A DNA stretch of 64,000 nucleotides from Selaginella tamariscina (Eukaryota; Streptophyta; Lycopodiopsida; Selaginellales; Selaginellaceae). Every line of letters starts with the position of its first letter. Position 1 is the first letter of the stretch. The stretch lies in assembly GCA_003024785.1 (NCBI GenBank), contig PUQB01000059.1:379853-443852 (forward strand), given 5' to 3'. The translations under genes were made by a program, and so were the position numbers. The notes under the pieces were generated by a model. The model was not told the origin of the DNA and did not search any database. It saw nothing but the letters and a program-made list of their open reading frames with translations. Below are positions 1 to 11,830 of this stretch, one piece after another.

Positions 1-1009
1 GAGCAGCCATTTCAAAGTGTTACTTTGGACTTATCATGGCATTCCAACTATAGAGACAGTGAATGCAATTCTTCCACGAAGTCGAAAGAGTGAGTGGGCT
101 ACCAGAAACAATGATCTCAGATCGGGATCCTCGATTTACGGGCAAGTTTTGGGGAACATTGTTTAAGCAATTTGGTACGATGCTAAAGTTCAGTACAACC
201 TACCATCCACAAACTGATGGTCAAACAAAGAGGGTGAACCGACAAGTCAAGGATTATCTTAGATGCTATGTTCAAGGTGATCAACTTGATTGGGCTGAAC
301 ACTTGGATATGGCTAAGATATGTTACAATAACTCGACACACACTGCGATCGGATGTAGCCCGATGGAAGTGTTAACTAGGAATAAGGGTGGTATTCCTCA
401 GAGTATGGTGTTACCGAAAGACGATGTTAATCAAGTTCCCTCTGTAGCAGAATTCACTGGACAATTGTATCAGACATGAGAAGTTACTCGTCAAGTGATG
501 GCTATAGCACAGAAAAGGTATCATCAACAGTACGATAAACATCAACAGGATGTAGAGTATCAAGTTGGGGATATGGTATTGCTGAGTACCAAAAACCTGA
601 AGGTTCCAACGGCTCTTTCAAGGAAGTTTCTATCGCACTACATAGGTCCATACGAGGTGGTGAAGCGAGTAGGGAAAGTGGCTTATGAGTTAGATCTTCC
701 TCTAGAGTTGGGAACAATACACAATGTGTTTCATGTCAATTTGCTCGAGCCATTCCATAAGGATGAGAAACATCCGCAAAGATATAAAAACTTACGTCCG
801 CCCCCTGAGCTGGTTCATGAAGGTACAGAGTATAAAGTCAAATCCATATTGGGCAAAAGGAAGGTTTATGAACGCGAAAACGTAAGTTTGAGTATCTCTT
901 CAAATGGAAAGGCTATCCGGCGTGCGAATCAACATGGGAACCATTGGAGAATCTACAAAATGCGATGGAGTTGGTGAATGAGTTTGAGGCAAGGTCTCAA
1001 ATTGATTAA
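1..1009 (+). pseudogene. Chromovirus (Ty3/gypsy) 3' pol fragment: integrase plus chromodomain
   Basis: This is the end of a gypsy polyprotein that begins outside the window. The integrase core carries the second catalytic Asp (SDRDPRF, near 119-139). The motif that should supply the catalytic Glu reads TDGQTKRVNR (near 213-243), so Glu is Lys. An in-frame TGA stands at 477-479 where the family usually has Arg, and the same frame continues at once to about 889. It covers the integrase C-terminal domain (VGDMVLLSTKNLK; LSHYIGPYEV; NVFHVNLLEP). The chromodomain follows in another frame, 890-1009, with the diagnostic FKWKGYP and STWEPLENL, ending at TAA 1007-1009. The chromodomain places it in the chromovirus branch, which targets insertion to modified histones. 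Three lesions (Glu to Lys, TGA stop, frameshift) make it dead. The two base changes fit C-to-T decay. Confidence 0.88.
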
Positions 1010-1452
1010 GAAATAAAGTTATTTCTTCTTAACCTAGGGGCCGACAAACAACATTAACTAAAGGCCTCCAATTTAAATTCTAGTTAACTTAAATAAATTA
1101 ACTAACTTGTTGTTTATGTCGGGTGACAAACTTTGCAGACATGCAAAAGGTTTTCAAAAGACTTCTTGTCACATGTGGTACCTCCGGCAGCTAGGTTCTC
1201 GCTCAATGAATGACGGTTCTGAAGTATTTGGCTTTGCATAATGCAGGGGGGTAATAAAACTTGTGAACTTTTTGCTGACTCCGCATAGAGTGATTAGCGT
1301 TAGTTTTCAGTTAATTTTTCCTAACCTAGTCTAGTCTTGGAGTTAGACGTCAATGAGTACGTTAACATTTTCAAAGGTGAGGAGTGTGTCATAGTTTTTA
1401 CTATGACTCGACCCTTTACTTTGGGGTTTGACTATTGTTACTTACTGGATTA
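1010..1452. other. Non-coding 3' flank of the chromovirus fragment
   Basis: No coding potential is visible. It lies between the chromodomain stop and a candidate LTR and may be the 3' untranslated region of the element. I see no convincing polypurine tract next to 1453. Confidence 0.4.
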
Positions 1453-1820
1453 TGTGACGAACCCTAGATGTAGAAGAAACAGGCCTGCATAGTGCACTTG
1501 GGTATCTAGTGATGATCCAACCGGGTGTCATTAGGTATTTGCAAGAAACTCTAGGTGAAGCTAGCACTTCCATTTATAAAACTCTCCCCCGTTTTGACGT
1601 TTCAGATTAGGGTTCTTTGCAAAGTATAGCTTATCAAATAAGAGTTAGGGACACCCCTAGGGTTGACCTAACCCTAGGTTTGCCCTAACCCCATGCCCTA
1701 AACCCCCTTCCTAGGGGTTAGGTTTAGGGTTAGGTTAGGAAACTCATTTTCTCTAAGGGCTGGCATTTCCATGCCAGCCCACTTACTCACTTAGGAAAAC
1801 AGGGGGGCGGGTCCGTCACA
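1453..1820. repeat. Candidate LTR with near-perfect 12-bp terminal inverted repeats
   Basis: The segment opens TGTGACGAACCC and closes GGGTCCGTCACA; the ends are inverted repeats with 11 of 12 matches and the TG...CA ends of plant LTRs. It is 368 bp. The flanks show no target-site duplication, so it could be the 3' LTR of the chromovirus upstream, or a solo LTR with altered flanks. It contains C-rich and G-rich telomere-like words (CCCTAAAC at 1696, TTTAGGG at 1723). Confidence 0.4.
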
Positions 1821-2389
1821 TAAATAAGGTAGAGTATATGTAGTGAGGCTTCCTGGGTTCAAAAGAAAGCTCGTTAACCTCCTACCGTGCAAGCTAAGCT
1901 TGTGTCGTTAAGGCACAACCCTCTGTTGTGCCGCCCTAACTTCCACACGACAGGGGTACGTCCCACCTTTGGGTTAGACTATCCTTATCATTGGCAGGAT
2001 CACGCCTTTGTGACATGGGTACGTTACTTCCAAGGAGGTGGTCAAATTCTTTGGCCCGAAAACCTACTCGCACGCTCAAGAAGGCATTGCCCGAGTTCAC
2101 GTTCTGCAGAACTAGTGGTTGAGGCCTTGCTCTGGCCGCCTCAACCACGCCAAGCTAGGAACGATACCTGTACTTCGGCTAGTCCACATGTCTTGATTCA
2201 CAAGGTGAGCCTCGTTCATGGATTTGGTCAGCCAAGGGCTTAAGTTCCTAAGGGTTGGGTTCCTAACACGGGTTACTTTACCAGATTTCGTGGGGTTTCC
2301 AAAGAGGGGATTCTAGGGTTGGCACCTGGCAAGCCGCCTTTGTGGCACCAGGTAAAAACTTTGACAAAAGGCATCATGAAAAAGGTGAA
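1821..2389. other. Non-coding stretch without recognisable gene
   Basis: The reading frames here are short and overlap on both strands, and none resembles a known family. GC content is higher than in the AT-rich spacers, which suggests transposon internal sequence. Confidence 0.35.
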
Positions 2390-3235
2390 AATCAAGATCT
2401 AGAGTGTCAAGTTCTTGATAAATATTGTCATCCGCGACATGCATGCAAAAGGGGGGTTTGACTTGCTCTTGGGCTGCCCGTGGCTCAAGGGCGCGAAGGT
2501 GCAGCATGACTGGGAGCACCATGGGGTTCAATTCCCACCAAAGGAGGATTAATATCCATTGCAACAAAGCAAGTTTGAGTCCCAACATCAGGAATACCAC
2601 ATGCCAGACTGGAGCAAGGGACTAGACAATGAGGAAGAGGTGGCCATACTAGACTTGTTCATCGTAGGAGATGTAGACCTCCAACAAGAAGTGCAAGAGA
2701 TCACCGCAGCATACCACATGATTCGACTGGAGGCCACGAAGAAAGCCCCAGAGGTGCAGATCCCGAAGTGGCCTATTCTGTGGAAGGAACTGAGGAACTT
2801 TGCCCCACCTGCCCAAGAGGAGGAGTACAGCAACAAGCCAATGTACATGTGGAACATGATCCCCGAAGCAGCAATCAAGAAGGTCAACATAGGCACCGAC
2901 GAGGAACCCGGGTTAGTGAATATCAATGCTCACATAGGATCAGAACTGAGGGAACAGATTGTTGATTGCCTCCGCAGTCACATGGAAGTATTTGCCTATA
3001 CATACCATGACTAAGGGGGTACCGCCGGAGCTATGCCAGCACAAGATCAAGTTAAAACCTGACACAAGACCCAGTTGCCAATAACGATACCGCATCAACC
3101 CGAACTACGCCAGGAAGGCCAAACAAGAGATTGACAAGTGGTTGGAAGCAAACTTCGTGTACCCATTAAGAACCCGGAGAGGCTATCATCGATTATCATT
3201 GTACAAAAGAAGGACGAATGACTAAGGATATGCAT
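2390..3235 (+). pseudogene. Gypsy family A fragment: protease end, linker and start of reverse transcriptase
   Basis: Frames in order show the C-terminal part of a retroviral-type aspartic protease (DLLLGCPWL near 2455-2490), an acidic linker (DWSKGLDNEEE near 2603) and the start of the pol linker to reverse transcriptase (NAHIGSELREQ; then GVPPELCQHKIKLKPDTRP, RINPNYARKAKQEIDKW). The longest open piece is 2559-3014. Several stops and a frameshift break it, and it ends before the catalytic RT motifs. Homologous pieces occur at 16.9-17.1 kb (minus), 21.6-22.1 kb and 29.6-29.9 kb. The family is of the DGG-protease, 'GRPWL' type. It is a dead fragment. Confidence 0.8.
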
Positions 3236-3299
3236 AGACTGTTCAGGGTTAAATTTTTATGTGGAAACACCTTTGAAACATAAAAATTTAATAGAATAA

Positions 3300-3700
3300 A
3301 TGTTTAACAAAAGATGTCTATTCTCTGTGTGTTTTACTTCTAATATAAATTTACCATACTACTACATCTTTGTGTGTATGTTGAGAAATACCATATCATA
3401 AGTTTTGTTTATGTCCTTTATGAGTTCATGTGAAATATTTGTTTCCTTCAATAATTATATTCTTACATAATGCATGTATATTTAATTATCATATTCATAT
3501 TTGAAATAGTAATCGGCATACATATTACAAACTTTATATTTAACATATACCTATTAAATTTAGAATATCCACATGAAAATTTGTGCTTACATGTATAAGA
3601 TCCAACGGCTAACGCAAACATTTACAAGATCCGATAGTCATAGTTACTCATAGTTATAAAAGCTGTAGGGTTTTAGTTATTATATGCGTGCTTAAATTTT
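3300..3700 (+). repeat. Diverged copy of the RING-gene upstream region
   Basis: This aligns by eye with 11400-11800. Shared words include CTTCTAATATAAATTT, GGCATACATATTACAAACTT and TATAAAAGCTGTAGGG (3654 here, 11760 there). A looser third copy lies near 9690-9990. It shows that the promoter side of the RING gene was duplicated. No RING coding sequence follows. Confidence 0.6.
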
Positions 3701-4101
3701 GTGTTGGGTTTTAAATAGAATTTTCTATAATTGTCATCTCTTTATTTATAACATAGTAAAAATTGAGAATATTCTTTAATCAAGGTTTTGCTAGTTAATC
3801 TTGTTTAATCATCACACATCAAATAATTTAGTGCACATTCCATTGATGCATATTATATGATGACATATATGTTTTGATATATATTCAGGATTTCATACAT
3901 GTGTTATTAATAAATGTTAAAATATTTAGTATGTTGATCTAATTATTTGTTATGACTATCCTTCACGAATGCCTATTAATGATTATTATTATTTTGGAAG
4001 GTAGTAAAACCTACTAAAGAAAACATGTGACTGATATTAGTTTTGACTAGTTTATAATAATCATGAATATGTTTTAGAAAAAGCTGGTCAAAAGCTAGTT
4101 T

Positions 4102-4304
4102 TGTAAGATACTGTATATTAATTAATATACCGTATATACGCATGTGTATATACACACATGCGTAGTGACACATGGGTGGTGATCTGGCCCCATGTGTCAG
4201 CGCCACGTGTCGCATGTGTGCCACGTGGCAGGAGGTCTCCTGTATATAAGCAGGGTTTTTGTAAACTAATACATCGACATTTTTCATTTATATCTGCTCT
4301 TTCA
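4102..4304 (+). repeat. G1 5' LTR
   Basis: Begins TGTAAG and ends TTTCA. It contains an imperfect palindrome (CGCATGTG at 4139, CACATGCG at 4155), two G-boxes (CACGTG at 4204 and 4222) and a TATA box (TATATAAG at 4243), so it has a compact plant-type promoter. Confidence 0.92.
4204..4250 (+). promoter_or_regulatory. G1 LTR promoter: two G-box/ABRE cores and TATA box
   Basis: CCACGTGTC and GCCACGTGGC lie 18 bp apart, followed by TATATAAG about 16 bp further on. ACGTGTC and ACGTGGC are cores known from abscisic-acid and light response elements bound by bZIP and bHLH factors. Both are kept in the 3' LTR (8927 and 8945, TATA at 8966). Stress control of this element is inference. Confidence 0.55.
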
Positions 4305-4305
4305 T

Positions 4306-4323
4306 TGGTGGAGAAGTTGGGTA
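4306..4323 (+). other. G1 primer-binding site
   Basis: One base after the LTR comes TGGTGGAGAAGTTGGGTA. TGG pairs with the CCA end of a tRNA. It is not the initiator-Met type (TGGTATCAGAGC); I cannot name the tRNA. Confidence 0.55.
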
Positions 4324-4357
4324 TTCCTTTCTTCCGCCTTTTCTTTTTCTTGTTTCC

Positions 4358-5445
4358 ATGACAATGAACATGGAGACGGCTTTTAGCATTATTGCTACTG
4401 CTATTGATGCACAAACTAAGTTGTTGGAGCGCTTTGTTGAGGGTCCGTCCTCCTCTTCCCCGTCTGAGCCTCATGCCGGGGGATCTGCTTCTAGTACTCC
4501 TTCATCTTCTTCACAGGCCACAAATCCGAGGGTTCGACCCCGATCTTTTTGTGGTGATCCGGGAGATGATGTATACCACTGGTTTGATCATTTCCAAGTC
4601 ATTGTTCGTTACCATGGTTGGGATGAGGCCCGTGCTCTCAGAGAATTCCCTACATGTTTGGAAGGCCTGCGCTCAAGTGGTATAATGGATTGGCTGCGGA
4701 GATTCAAGCCAATAGTAATCGGTTAACGGAATGCCTCAAACGTACGTTTGGCAAAGTTGAGGATTCAGATGATGCTTTCCAACAACTGCATGCGATACGA
4801 CAACATCCTGGTGAGTCTGTTATGCGGTTCAGTATTAGGTTCGGGGATTTAGTTCGGCGTGCATATCCTAACATGCCTGAGCCTATTAAGCTCGGTATGT
4901 TATGGCCAACTATGCGACCCGAACTTGTTCGATTCGTTCGGGCTCTTCGTCCTACCACATTGGAGGAAGCTTTTGCACTAGCTCAACGTTTTGAGTTGGT
5001 GCCTGGTGAGGGCCGTGTTCCCCTTGGGTTACCTGCTCCTCTTGTTCAGCGTGCTGATCCAATGGAGGTTGATGCTGCTGCATATGTGCCCGCACGGCAA
5101 GCCTTTCGTGGTCGACCTCGGGGCCCACCCCGTGGACCACCTCCACGAAATCGTCCTGCACCTGCTCCAGTACCTGCCCGTGGTGGTCAAAATCCACGGA
5201 TTCGTGACAGGAGGAATCGGAACAATGCAGGTCGACCCAATCAAGTTCATTGTTGGGCCTGTTGGGCGCCTGGACATACTTGGCGGGCATGCGATGTGTA
5301 TCCTGATTGGCGTCCACCACATCCAGGCTGGCGACCATATGTTCCGGATGGTGTGCCTGTGGCGGCCATTATGTCTGATGATGAGCTTCCAGATGACGAA
5401 GCCTCTCTTGCAGGTGGATCTGTTGCGGAAAACCAGTAATCGTAC
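4358..5445 (+). pseudogene. G1 gag (capsid/nucleocapsid), frameshifted
   Basis: This is the structural gag part, which packages the element RNA. It opens at ATG 4358 (MTMNMETAF), then a Ser-rich stretch and the retrotransposon gag domain. The frame changes near 4664, where GG should be GGG to continue into ALKWYNGL. The second part runs to 5439 and has Arg/Pro-rich sequence and a CCHC zinc knuckle (C-x2-C-x4-H-x4-C, 5251-5292), the nucleic-acid binding motif of nucleocapsid. The frameshift lies in a short G run and may be a sequence error. Confidence 0.85.
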
Positions 5446-8400
5446 GGGCGACGGAGGGATCCCGTGCGATGGAAGACTTCACCTCCATGCTTTTTCCGCT
5501 ATGCATATCAAGGGTTTGCAAGTTCCACCAGATCATCCAGTTTTCACATTTTCTGCACGAGTGAATGATCTTTCAGTCACAGTGCTTGTGGATACAGGAT
5601 CCAGTATGTCTTCCATAACTCTTCTCTAGCGCATCGGTGCTCATTACCCTTAAGACGTGCAGATAAGGTCTTGCACATTTTATATGGTAATGGGCAGTCT
5701 CGTGCAGTATCACAGTACACCACTTCGACTACGCTGGTTTGGGTGCCAATGTAAGTTTCCCTCTGGGTCTCTTAGGGTTGTCCCTTCCCAGGTCTTTGAC
5801 ATTATTCTGGGATGTGATTGGTTAAAGCAGTCGAAAGGTATGTGTGATTTTTCACTCTCTCCTCCTGTATTACGCTTGGAGTCTGTGTCTCTGCAGTCTG
5901 TTCCTTTACGTCCAGAGAAGCTTGTTGCTGTTTGTATCACACATACAGCTCCTTTGATTCCGGTCTTGGGGTGGTGTTCATCTCAACAGGTTCAAATGCC
6001 GGATCCGTCACCTGAGTGTCGAGCACACTGCATCGAACAACTTAAGCAGTAGTATGCAAGTTTGTTCAAATTTGATCTGTCCCAAGGTGCACGTGTGAAG
6101 ACTCGACACTGTATACCCACCGGCAATGCAAAGCCTTTCAAAGTCCCGGTTCGACGCAGGTCACCAAAGAGTTATCAGCCATGCGAACAGCTGTTACTGA
6201 TATGATTGGTAAACGGTGTGTCGTCCGTCACGGAGTCCATGGGCATGTGAACCTCATTTGGTTCCCAAGCCTGATGGATCTCTCCGATTTTGTGTGGATT
6301 ACCGACCTCTTAACGATGTTACCATCAAAGATGTCTATCCACTTCCGAACTCTGCCGATCTATTAGATCGTTTGGGTCAGAGTCGATGGTTTACTAAGTT
6401 GGATTTGGCATCAGGATATTGGCAGGTTCCTATGGCTGAGGAGGATATTCCAAAAACGGCCTTCCGGACACCATTTGGTCTTTACGAGTTTTTGGTCATG
6501 CCTTTTGGATTGACTTCAGCTCCTGCCACCTTTCAACGCATGATGGATGAGCTTCTTTCCGATATGCCTGATATCACTGCCGATTTTATCGACGATGTGC
6601 TCATTCATGGGTCTGGTTCTTGGGAGGATCACATTCGTGATGTACGGCGCGTTCTTGATCGATTTCGAGAAGTTGGCCTGAAGTTGAAACTTGAAAAGTG
6701 TGTGTTTGGTTCGACCGACACCACTTACTTGGGTTACCGTATATCTCGAGAGGGTTTACAGGTGGATCCAATGAAGTTGCGAGCTGTTCGAGAGTTCCTC
6801 GTCCCCGTACAGTACAGGAAGTCCAGCGTTTCTTGGGCACGGTGCAGTACTTGGGTCGATTCATCGATCATCTCACTGATCGAACTGCCCCTCTTCGGGA
6901 GTTAGTTCCCACAGGTATCTTTCAGGTGGACTCGCAGGTGTCAGCAGGCATTTGACCAGTTAAAAGAGTTCCTGACAACTCCACCATTGCTTCAATACCC
7001 AGATTTTACTCGTCCGTTCATTTTACGAGTAGATGCCTCAGATGTTGGTATTGGTGGTGTATTGATGCAAACTGATGCTGTGGATTCTTCAATTCGACAC
7101 CCGGTGGCTTACATTAGTCGAGTACTCACGCCGGCTGAGCGAATTATTCCACTACTGAAAAAGAATGCCTTGCTGCTGTTTGGGGTTTTGAACGACTTCA
7201 TGCCTACTTACATGGGAGTGAAACACTTTTGGAGTGTGATCATGCTGCTGTCACTTCCTTATTAAAACGGAAGAATTTAGTGGGTGCGTAGCCAGATGGG
7301 CATTACGTCTCCAGGTATATAACTTTAAGGTGGTGCACAGGCCTGGGCGAACAATGGTGGATGCGGATGCACTTTCTCGAGCACCCCTCTCCGATTCCAC
7401 TTTGCCTGCTCATGCAGTAGCTGCAGCATTCGGTTTGATACAAGCCCCTCAGGTATTCGATGCCGACTTACCATCCTTGGAACAGTGGCAGGATGCTCAA
7501 AAACATGAACCATGGACGAGGCAATTACGCGATGCGTTTGCAAATCCGTCTTCCGAACCTCGGTTTCGACAATATCATGCTCAGTTTCGACTTCAGGATG
7601 GTTTATTGTATTTTATTGGGACAAATCCAGAGGACAGATGGCGTTTGGCTGTACCCTCTACATATGTTCCACACCTTCTTCGAGCATATCATGATTCACC
7701 TATTGTTGGAGGTCATCTTGGTCACCAACGAGTGTTGGAGAAGCTGCCGATCATTTTATTGGCCCAGCATGCGTGGTGATGTGATCAGGTATATTCAAAG
7801 TGTCCCACTTGTCAAACTCGGAATTCCTCTACGACTCGGGCCATGGGGTGTTGGAATCCATCAATGTCTCTCGCCCTTTTGAGTTAATTGCAGTGGATTT
7901 AATGGGACCTTTTCCACGTTCTTCTCAAGGTAACCAGTACATCATTGTTGTATCCGATTATTTAACTCGATGGGTGGAGGTTGGTGCTCTTCCGGATGCA
8001 ACTGCCATGTCAACAGCTTTGTTTCTGTTCGATAATGTGGTTTTGCAGCATTCTTGTCCAGAGCGGATGTTATCAGACAATGGCCCCGCTTTCATTGCAG
8101 AGGTATTCCGAGTGTTGTGTGAGAGGTTAGGGGTAAAACATTCATTTGCCTCTCCATATCATCCACAAACTGATGGTTTGGTGGAGCGATTGAATCGGAC
8201 CTTCAAGGGTATGATCTCGAAGTATGTGAACTTCAATCACACGGACTGGGATTGGTATTTGCGATGTTTGAGATTTGCTTATGTAACAGGCATTCAGAGT
8301 TCGATTGGTATCTCTCCATTCAAGGCATTGTATGGATATGATCCTAAGTTGCCTAGTGAATTGGGGTTATCATCGAATCTGCCACGTGCCGAGGATGCAA

Positions 8401-8829
8401 AGATGTGGGCTCGACATTTGGATGCTGTTTTGCCTCTTCTGCGTGCAGAGTCTGCTGAACATCTTGGTCGAGCTCAAATGCGGCAAATCTTCTTACAATG
8501 CACGACATCAAATTCCACCAGATTTTGCTGACGGTGACTTAGTCCTGGTACGTTTTCCCAAGCTGACTGCACCTGGGCTTGCAACTGGTTTATTACATAA
8601 GTGGCTTGGTCCCTACCGAGTACTCCGAAAGGTTGGTCCTCAGGTATATCAAGTACAGTTGGTGGGATCTCATGAGGTTGAGATAGTTCACGTGGTTCGA
8701 ATTGAAACGGTTTGTCGTTCGAGACTCGTTGAGTACATTTGGTCATACCTTAGATGGCCCAGCTCACACAGATCCAGGACCATCAGATCCATCACCATCT
8801 ACACAGCCGCAGAGGGGAGGATAGTGTAA
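5446..8829 (+). pseudogene. G1 pol: protease, reverse transcriptase, RNase H, integrase
   Basis: The protease has DTGSS with the catalytic Asp at 5591, and ILGCDWL near 5803-5823. Reverse transcriptase (6216-6905) has LDLASGYWQVP, MPFGLTSAPATFQ and a catalytic FIDD (6588-6596) in place of the usual YVDD or YLDD. RNase H starts near 6990 (LRVDASDVGIGGVL). Integrase has the zinc-binding H-H part near 7680-7730 and the catalytic core with Asp 7896, Asp 8076 and Glu 8184, a D-35-E spacing. The C-terminal domain ends near 8720 (KWLGPYRVLRKVG). The reading frame changes at least five times, so no full polyprotein is made from this sequence as written. The catalytic residues that I can see are kept. 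Confidence 0.88.
8811..8824 (+). other. G1 polypurine tract
   Basis: AGAGGGGAGGATAG directly precedes the 3' LTR, as expected for the plus-strand primer. Confidence 0.75.
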
Positions 8830-9029
8830 GATACTGTATATTATTAATATACCGTATATACGCATGTGTATATACACACATGCGTAGTGACACATGGGTG
8901 GTGATCTGGCCCCCATGTGTCAGTGCCACGTGTCACATGTGTGCCACGTGGCAGGAGGTCTCCTGTATATAAGCAGGGTTTTTGTAAACTAATACATCGG
9001 ACATTTTTCATTATATATCTGCTCTTTCA
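8825..9029 (+). repeat. G1 3' LTR
   Basis: Matches the 5' LTR except for about six or seven small differences, including CCCC against CCCCC and CGA against CGGA. It is followed by the GTTT target-site repeat. Confidence 0.92.
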
Positions 9030-10480
9030 GTTTAAATTACATAATATTTTTTATGATTTAAATAGTAAGGTATACATGTATTATATTAAACATAAAATAT
9101 CAATAGAACATAGATATTTATAAGTATTTTTTTACTGAAGTTGGATATTGAAATAAAGTTTAAACCATTCAACTAAAGCATATTAATAAAATTCTTACAT
9201 TATCAAAACACAAAATCTTATTAAAGTATTTAATTTTGTTTTTATATTTCTAACATTCTCTAAGTAAGATGTAAGGGTTTATCAAATCTAAACCATGTAA
9301 ACATATGATCATATATATAATATTAAAATAACTTTAAGGTTTATTGTGTGTCATCAATACCCATCAAACAACCATTCTAAATCTAAATCCACGTGGCACC
9401 ATCGAGGCCGCTAGATCATACATGACCATGCATGTATGGTATTGGTGTTTAATGTAAACTCATTAGGTTAAGCATGACTACCGGGTTAAGGGCACTAGGT
9501 TAAGGATAACAACAAGGTTAAGAGTCACGGGAAACCTAGGAAGTTAAGAGTCCAACTTAGAGATAAACTCACCATAAGAAGAAAAGAACAAGGATCCATG
9601 TTACACATGAATATATTAATTAATAAACTATTATTAAATAATTAAGCCACCAATGGTGGACATGTGTACTTAGTTTAACAAGAAAATTATAAATTCTTGT
9701 TTATGTCATACAAAAGTTTATGTGAACCATTTATCTATTAACATAATTATAATCCTACATATTAATACATATTTAATTACAACAACAACAATAATAATAA
9801 AGAATATATTGTGTACTGGTGAAATAAACTAAAAAATAAACCTTTTCTGTGAGGTTCTTACAATAATTATGTAATATGTAATATGCATACTTTAATATTA
9901 AAAACTTTATTTTGAGCATATACCCATTGTGATTTAAAATATCCACATGCAATTTTGTGGTTGTACAAGTTGGTAGATTCACCAATTAAGCAATTTGACA
10001 TTTCATAGTCTCATAATGTTTAGTAAATATTAATCATGTTTTAAAAAGGTTAATTCATGAAGAATATACTCAAGAATATAGTATATGTTGCTTCTTAGTG
10101 TATTAATTGAAAAATGGTTTCTTAATCTAAATCTCATCTAAATTATTAATTAAATATATATAATTATAAACTTTTAACAAAATATTATAACCAAAGCCCT
10201 AATTAAGCACTAATTAAATTGTTAAGTACACTACTTGGAGAAACTACAAGCCATCCGTCGCGCTTCCTGAATCCATAACATATAACTAGCATAATTATAA
10301 CAATTAAATTACATATTAATCATGTATTAATCCTTTAATTATTTATTACTCATATTTATTAATTATATAATAAAAAATAAATTAGAACTACATGTTTATT
10401 AATTAAATAATTTTAAAAAAATGTCAAAATTAAAAATAAAATCTTAAATTACTTAATTAATTATTGTATGGGCATTTGCA
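9030..10480. other. AT-rich spacer, no gene seen
   Basis: No open frame with a recognisable product. Near 9690-9990 it weakly resembles the upstream regions at 3300-3700 and 11400-11800. Around 9460-9560 it carries 'AGGTTAAG' phrases, the reverse complement of those at 22.3-22.8 kb. Confidence 0.45.
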
Positions 10481-10489
10481 AAGACAAGT

Positions 10490-10960
10490 TCTAATATGGT
10501 TGCTAGTTACCTATATTAGTAAAATCGGTAAGGTTTTTATATTTATTTTACAAGTCAGAGTTAGTCAATTTACTTTTCCTTTCAAATGTTTATAGTTACT
10601 TTAATCACTCTTTCCTTTCCTCGGATATCCACCACTACACAAGAAAATTCCAGTACAACATCTATTACATTTCCATAGGCTCCTCTATCGAATCCAAACA
10701 ATGATATGTTGGTTTTTGAGTTTGAACAAGAAGAAATAAAAGGGAGCACCGTTCTTAAATTGTTACCTTGTTGTTATATGACACATGAAGGGGATGTTTG
10801 ACATATTTTTAAATAAGAAGTTGTTGTAGTATCGCCTTGCACAAATACAAGTTCCACAAGGATTATATTGGCCAATGGTTAAAAAAATAAGATGCATGTC
10901 TGTTTTGTAAAATAGAACTACATTATAATGAAGTATAACTTCTTACCATTAGATAGGTAT
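10490..10960 (+). pseudogene. Decayed duplicate of the RING-H2 gene
   Basis: This segment is collinear with 11760-12210. Shared words run from the leader (TTTAATCACTCTTT, GGATA(T/C)CCA) through the coding part (TCTATTACATTT; TTGAGTTTGAACAAG against TTGAGTTGGAACAAG) to the RING core (TTCCACAAGGATT) and the tail (TAATGAAGTATAA). The zinc ligands are mostly lost: the first Cys pair is gone and the frame is broken by indels. It is an old tandem duplicate sitting about 1.2 kb upstream of the intact gene. Confidence 0.72.
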
Positions 10961-11759
10961 AGTAATAGAATTGGAAGATGTTCTATGCATTTTTTACTCA
11001 TAAATGAACAAGCTATTTTGTTTTTATTCAATTTTTTAATTATTTTTCATGAAAATATTCAAAAATAGAAATTCAAAATATAAACACGTCTATAGCACTA
11101 ACATGGTTTTCATTAATCCTACTTTTGAGAAAGCCCTTTGTGTATTAGTCCTCATAACATAAAATAATTTAAATATGAATGGTACAGTTCTCATAACCTA
11201 ATTTACTTACTCAAAAATTTAAAACCTAGACAAAAACTTGTTTCCACACCAACAATTGAATTTAAAATTGTCCCATTATGGCTATTTGAAAAAGAAAATA
11301 TATACATATATACAGAATTTTACTTGAAATGTACCAATTCTCAATATTTAATATATTGTATCAAGGAAAGTTTTTACCAAACTTCACGAAATATAAAAGC
11401 TTAACAAAACACGTCTACTACATGTGTGTGTCTTTTTACTTCTAATATAAATTTTCCATGCTAATGTCTCTTTGCACATGCATGCGTGTCCGTAATTTTT
11501 GTTTCTAGCCTTTATGACCTTATGTGAAACATCTATTTCTTACCATAATTACGTTCCTACATAATACGTACTATATTTGTATTTTTAAGATGTAATAGGC
11601 ATACATATTACAAACTTTATATTTAGTATATATGTATTAGAATTTAGAATATTCACATGCAAGTTGTGCTTGTCCAAGATCCGATGACCACCCCAAACAC
11701 ATATAAGATCCATCGGATACCACAAACGTTTACAAGATCCAATGGTCATAGTTACGTGT

Positions 11760-11767
11760 TATAAAAG
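11760..11767 (+). promoter_or_regulatory. TATA box of the RING-H2 gene
   Basis: TATAAAAG lies 64 bases before the ATG at 11831. The same word sits in the duplicated flank at 3654. Confidence 0.5.
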
Positions 11768-11830
11768 CTGTAGGGTTTCTGTACTTATTGTTTTACATAT
11801 CAAAGTTAGCCAATTAATTTTCCTACTTAA

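Larger units (their letters stand above)
4102..9029 (+). mobile_element. G1: full-length Ty3/gypsy LTR retrotransposon
   Basis: The element has two LTRs of about 204 bp (4102-4304 and 8825-9029) starting TGTAAGATAC and ending CTCTTTCA. They differ at about six or seven sites, mostly one-base indels, which suggests a fairly recent insertion. The flanks repeat GTTT (4098-4101 and 9030-9033), or AGTTT if the terminal A is shared, as a target-site duplication. A primer-binding site and a polypurine tract are in place. Between them come gag with a zinc knuckle, protease, reverse transcriptase, RNase H and integrase, in the gypsy order. There is no chromodomain after the integrase. The coding region is split by several frameshifts. 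Two older relatives lie at 39.3-40.1 kb and 43.7-53.8 kb. Confidence 0.93.

Noticed and set aside
4158..4361. Short frame spanning the G1 LTR and leader
   Set aside because: It covers promoter and primer-binding sequences and ends before gag; it is not conserved as protein.
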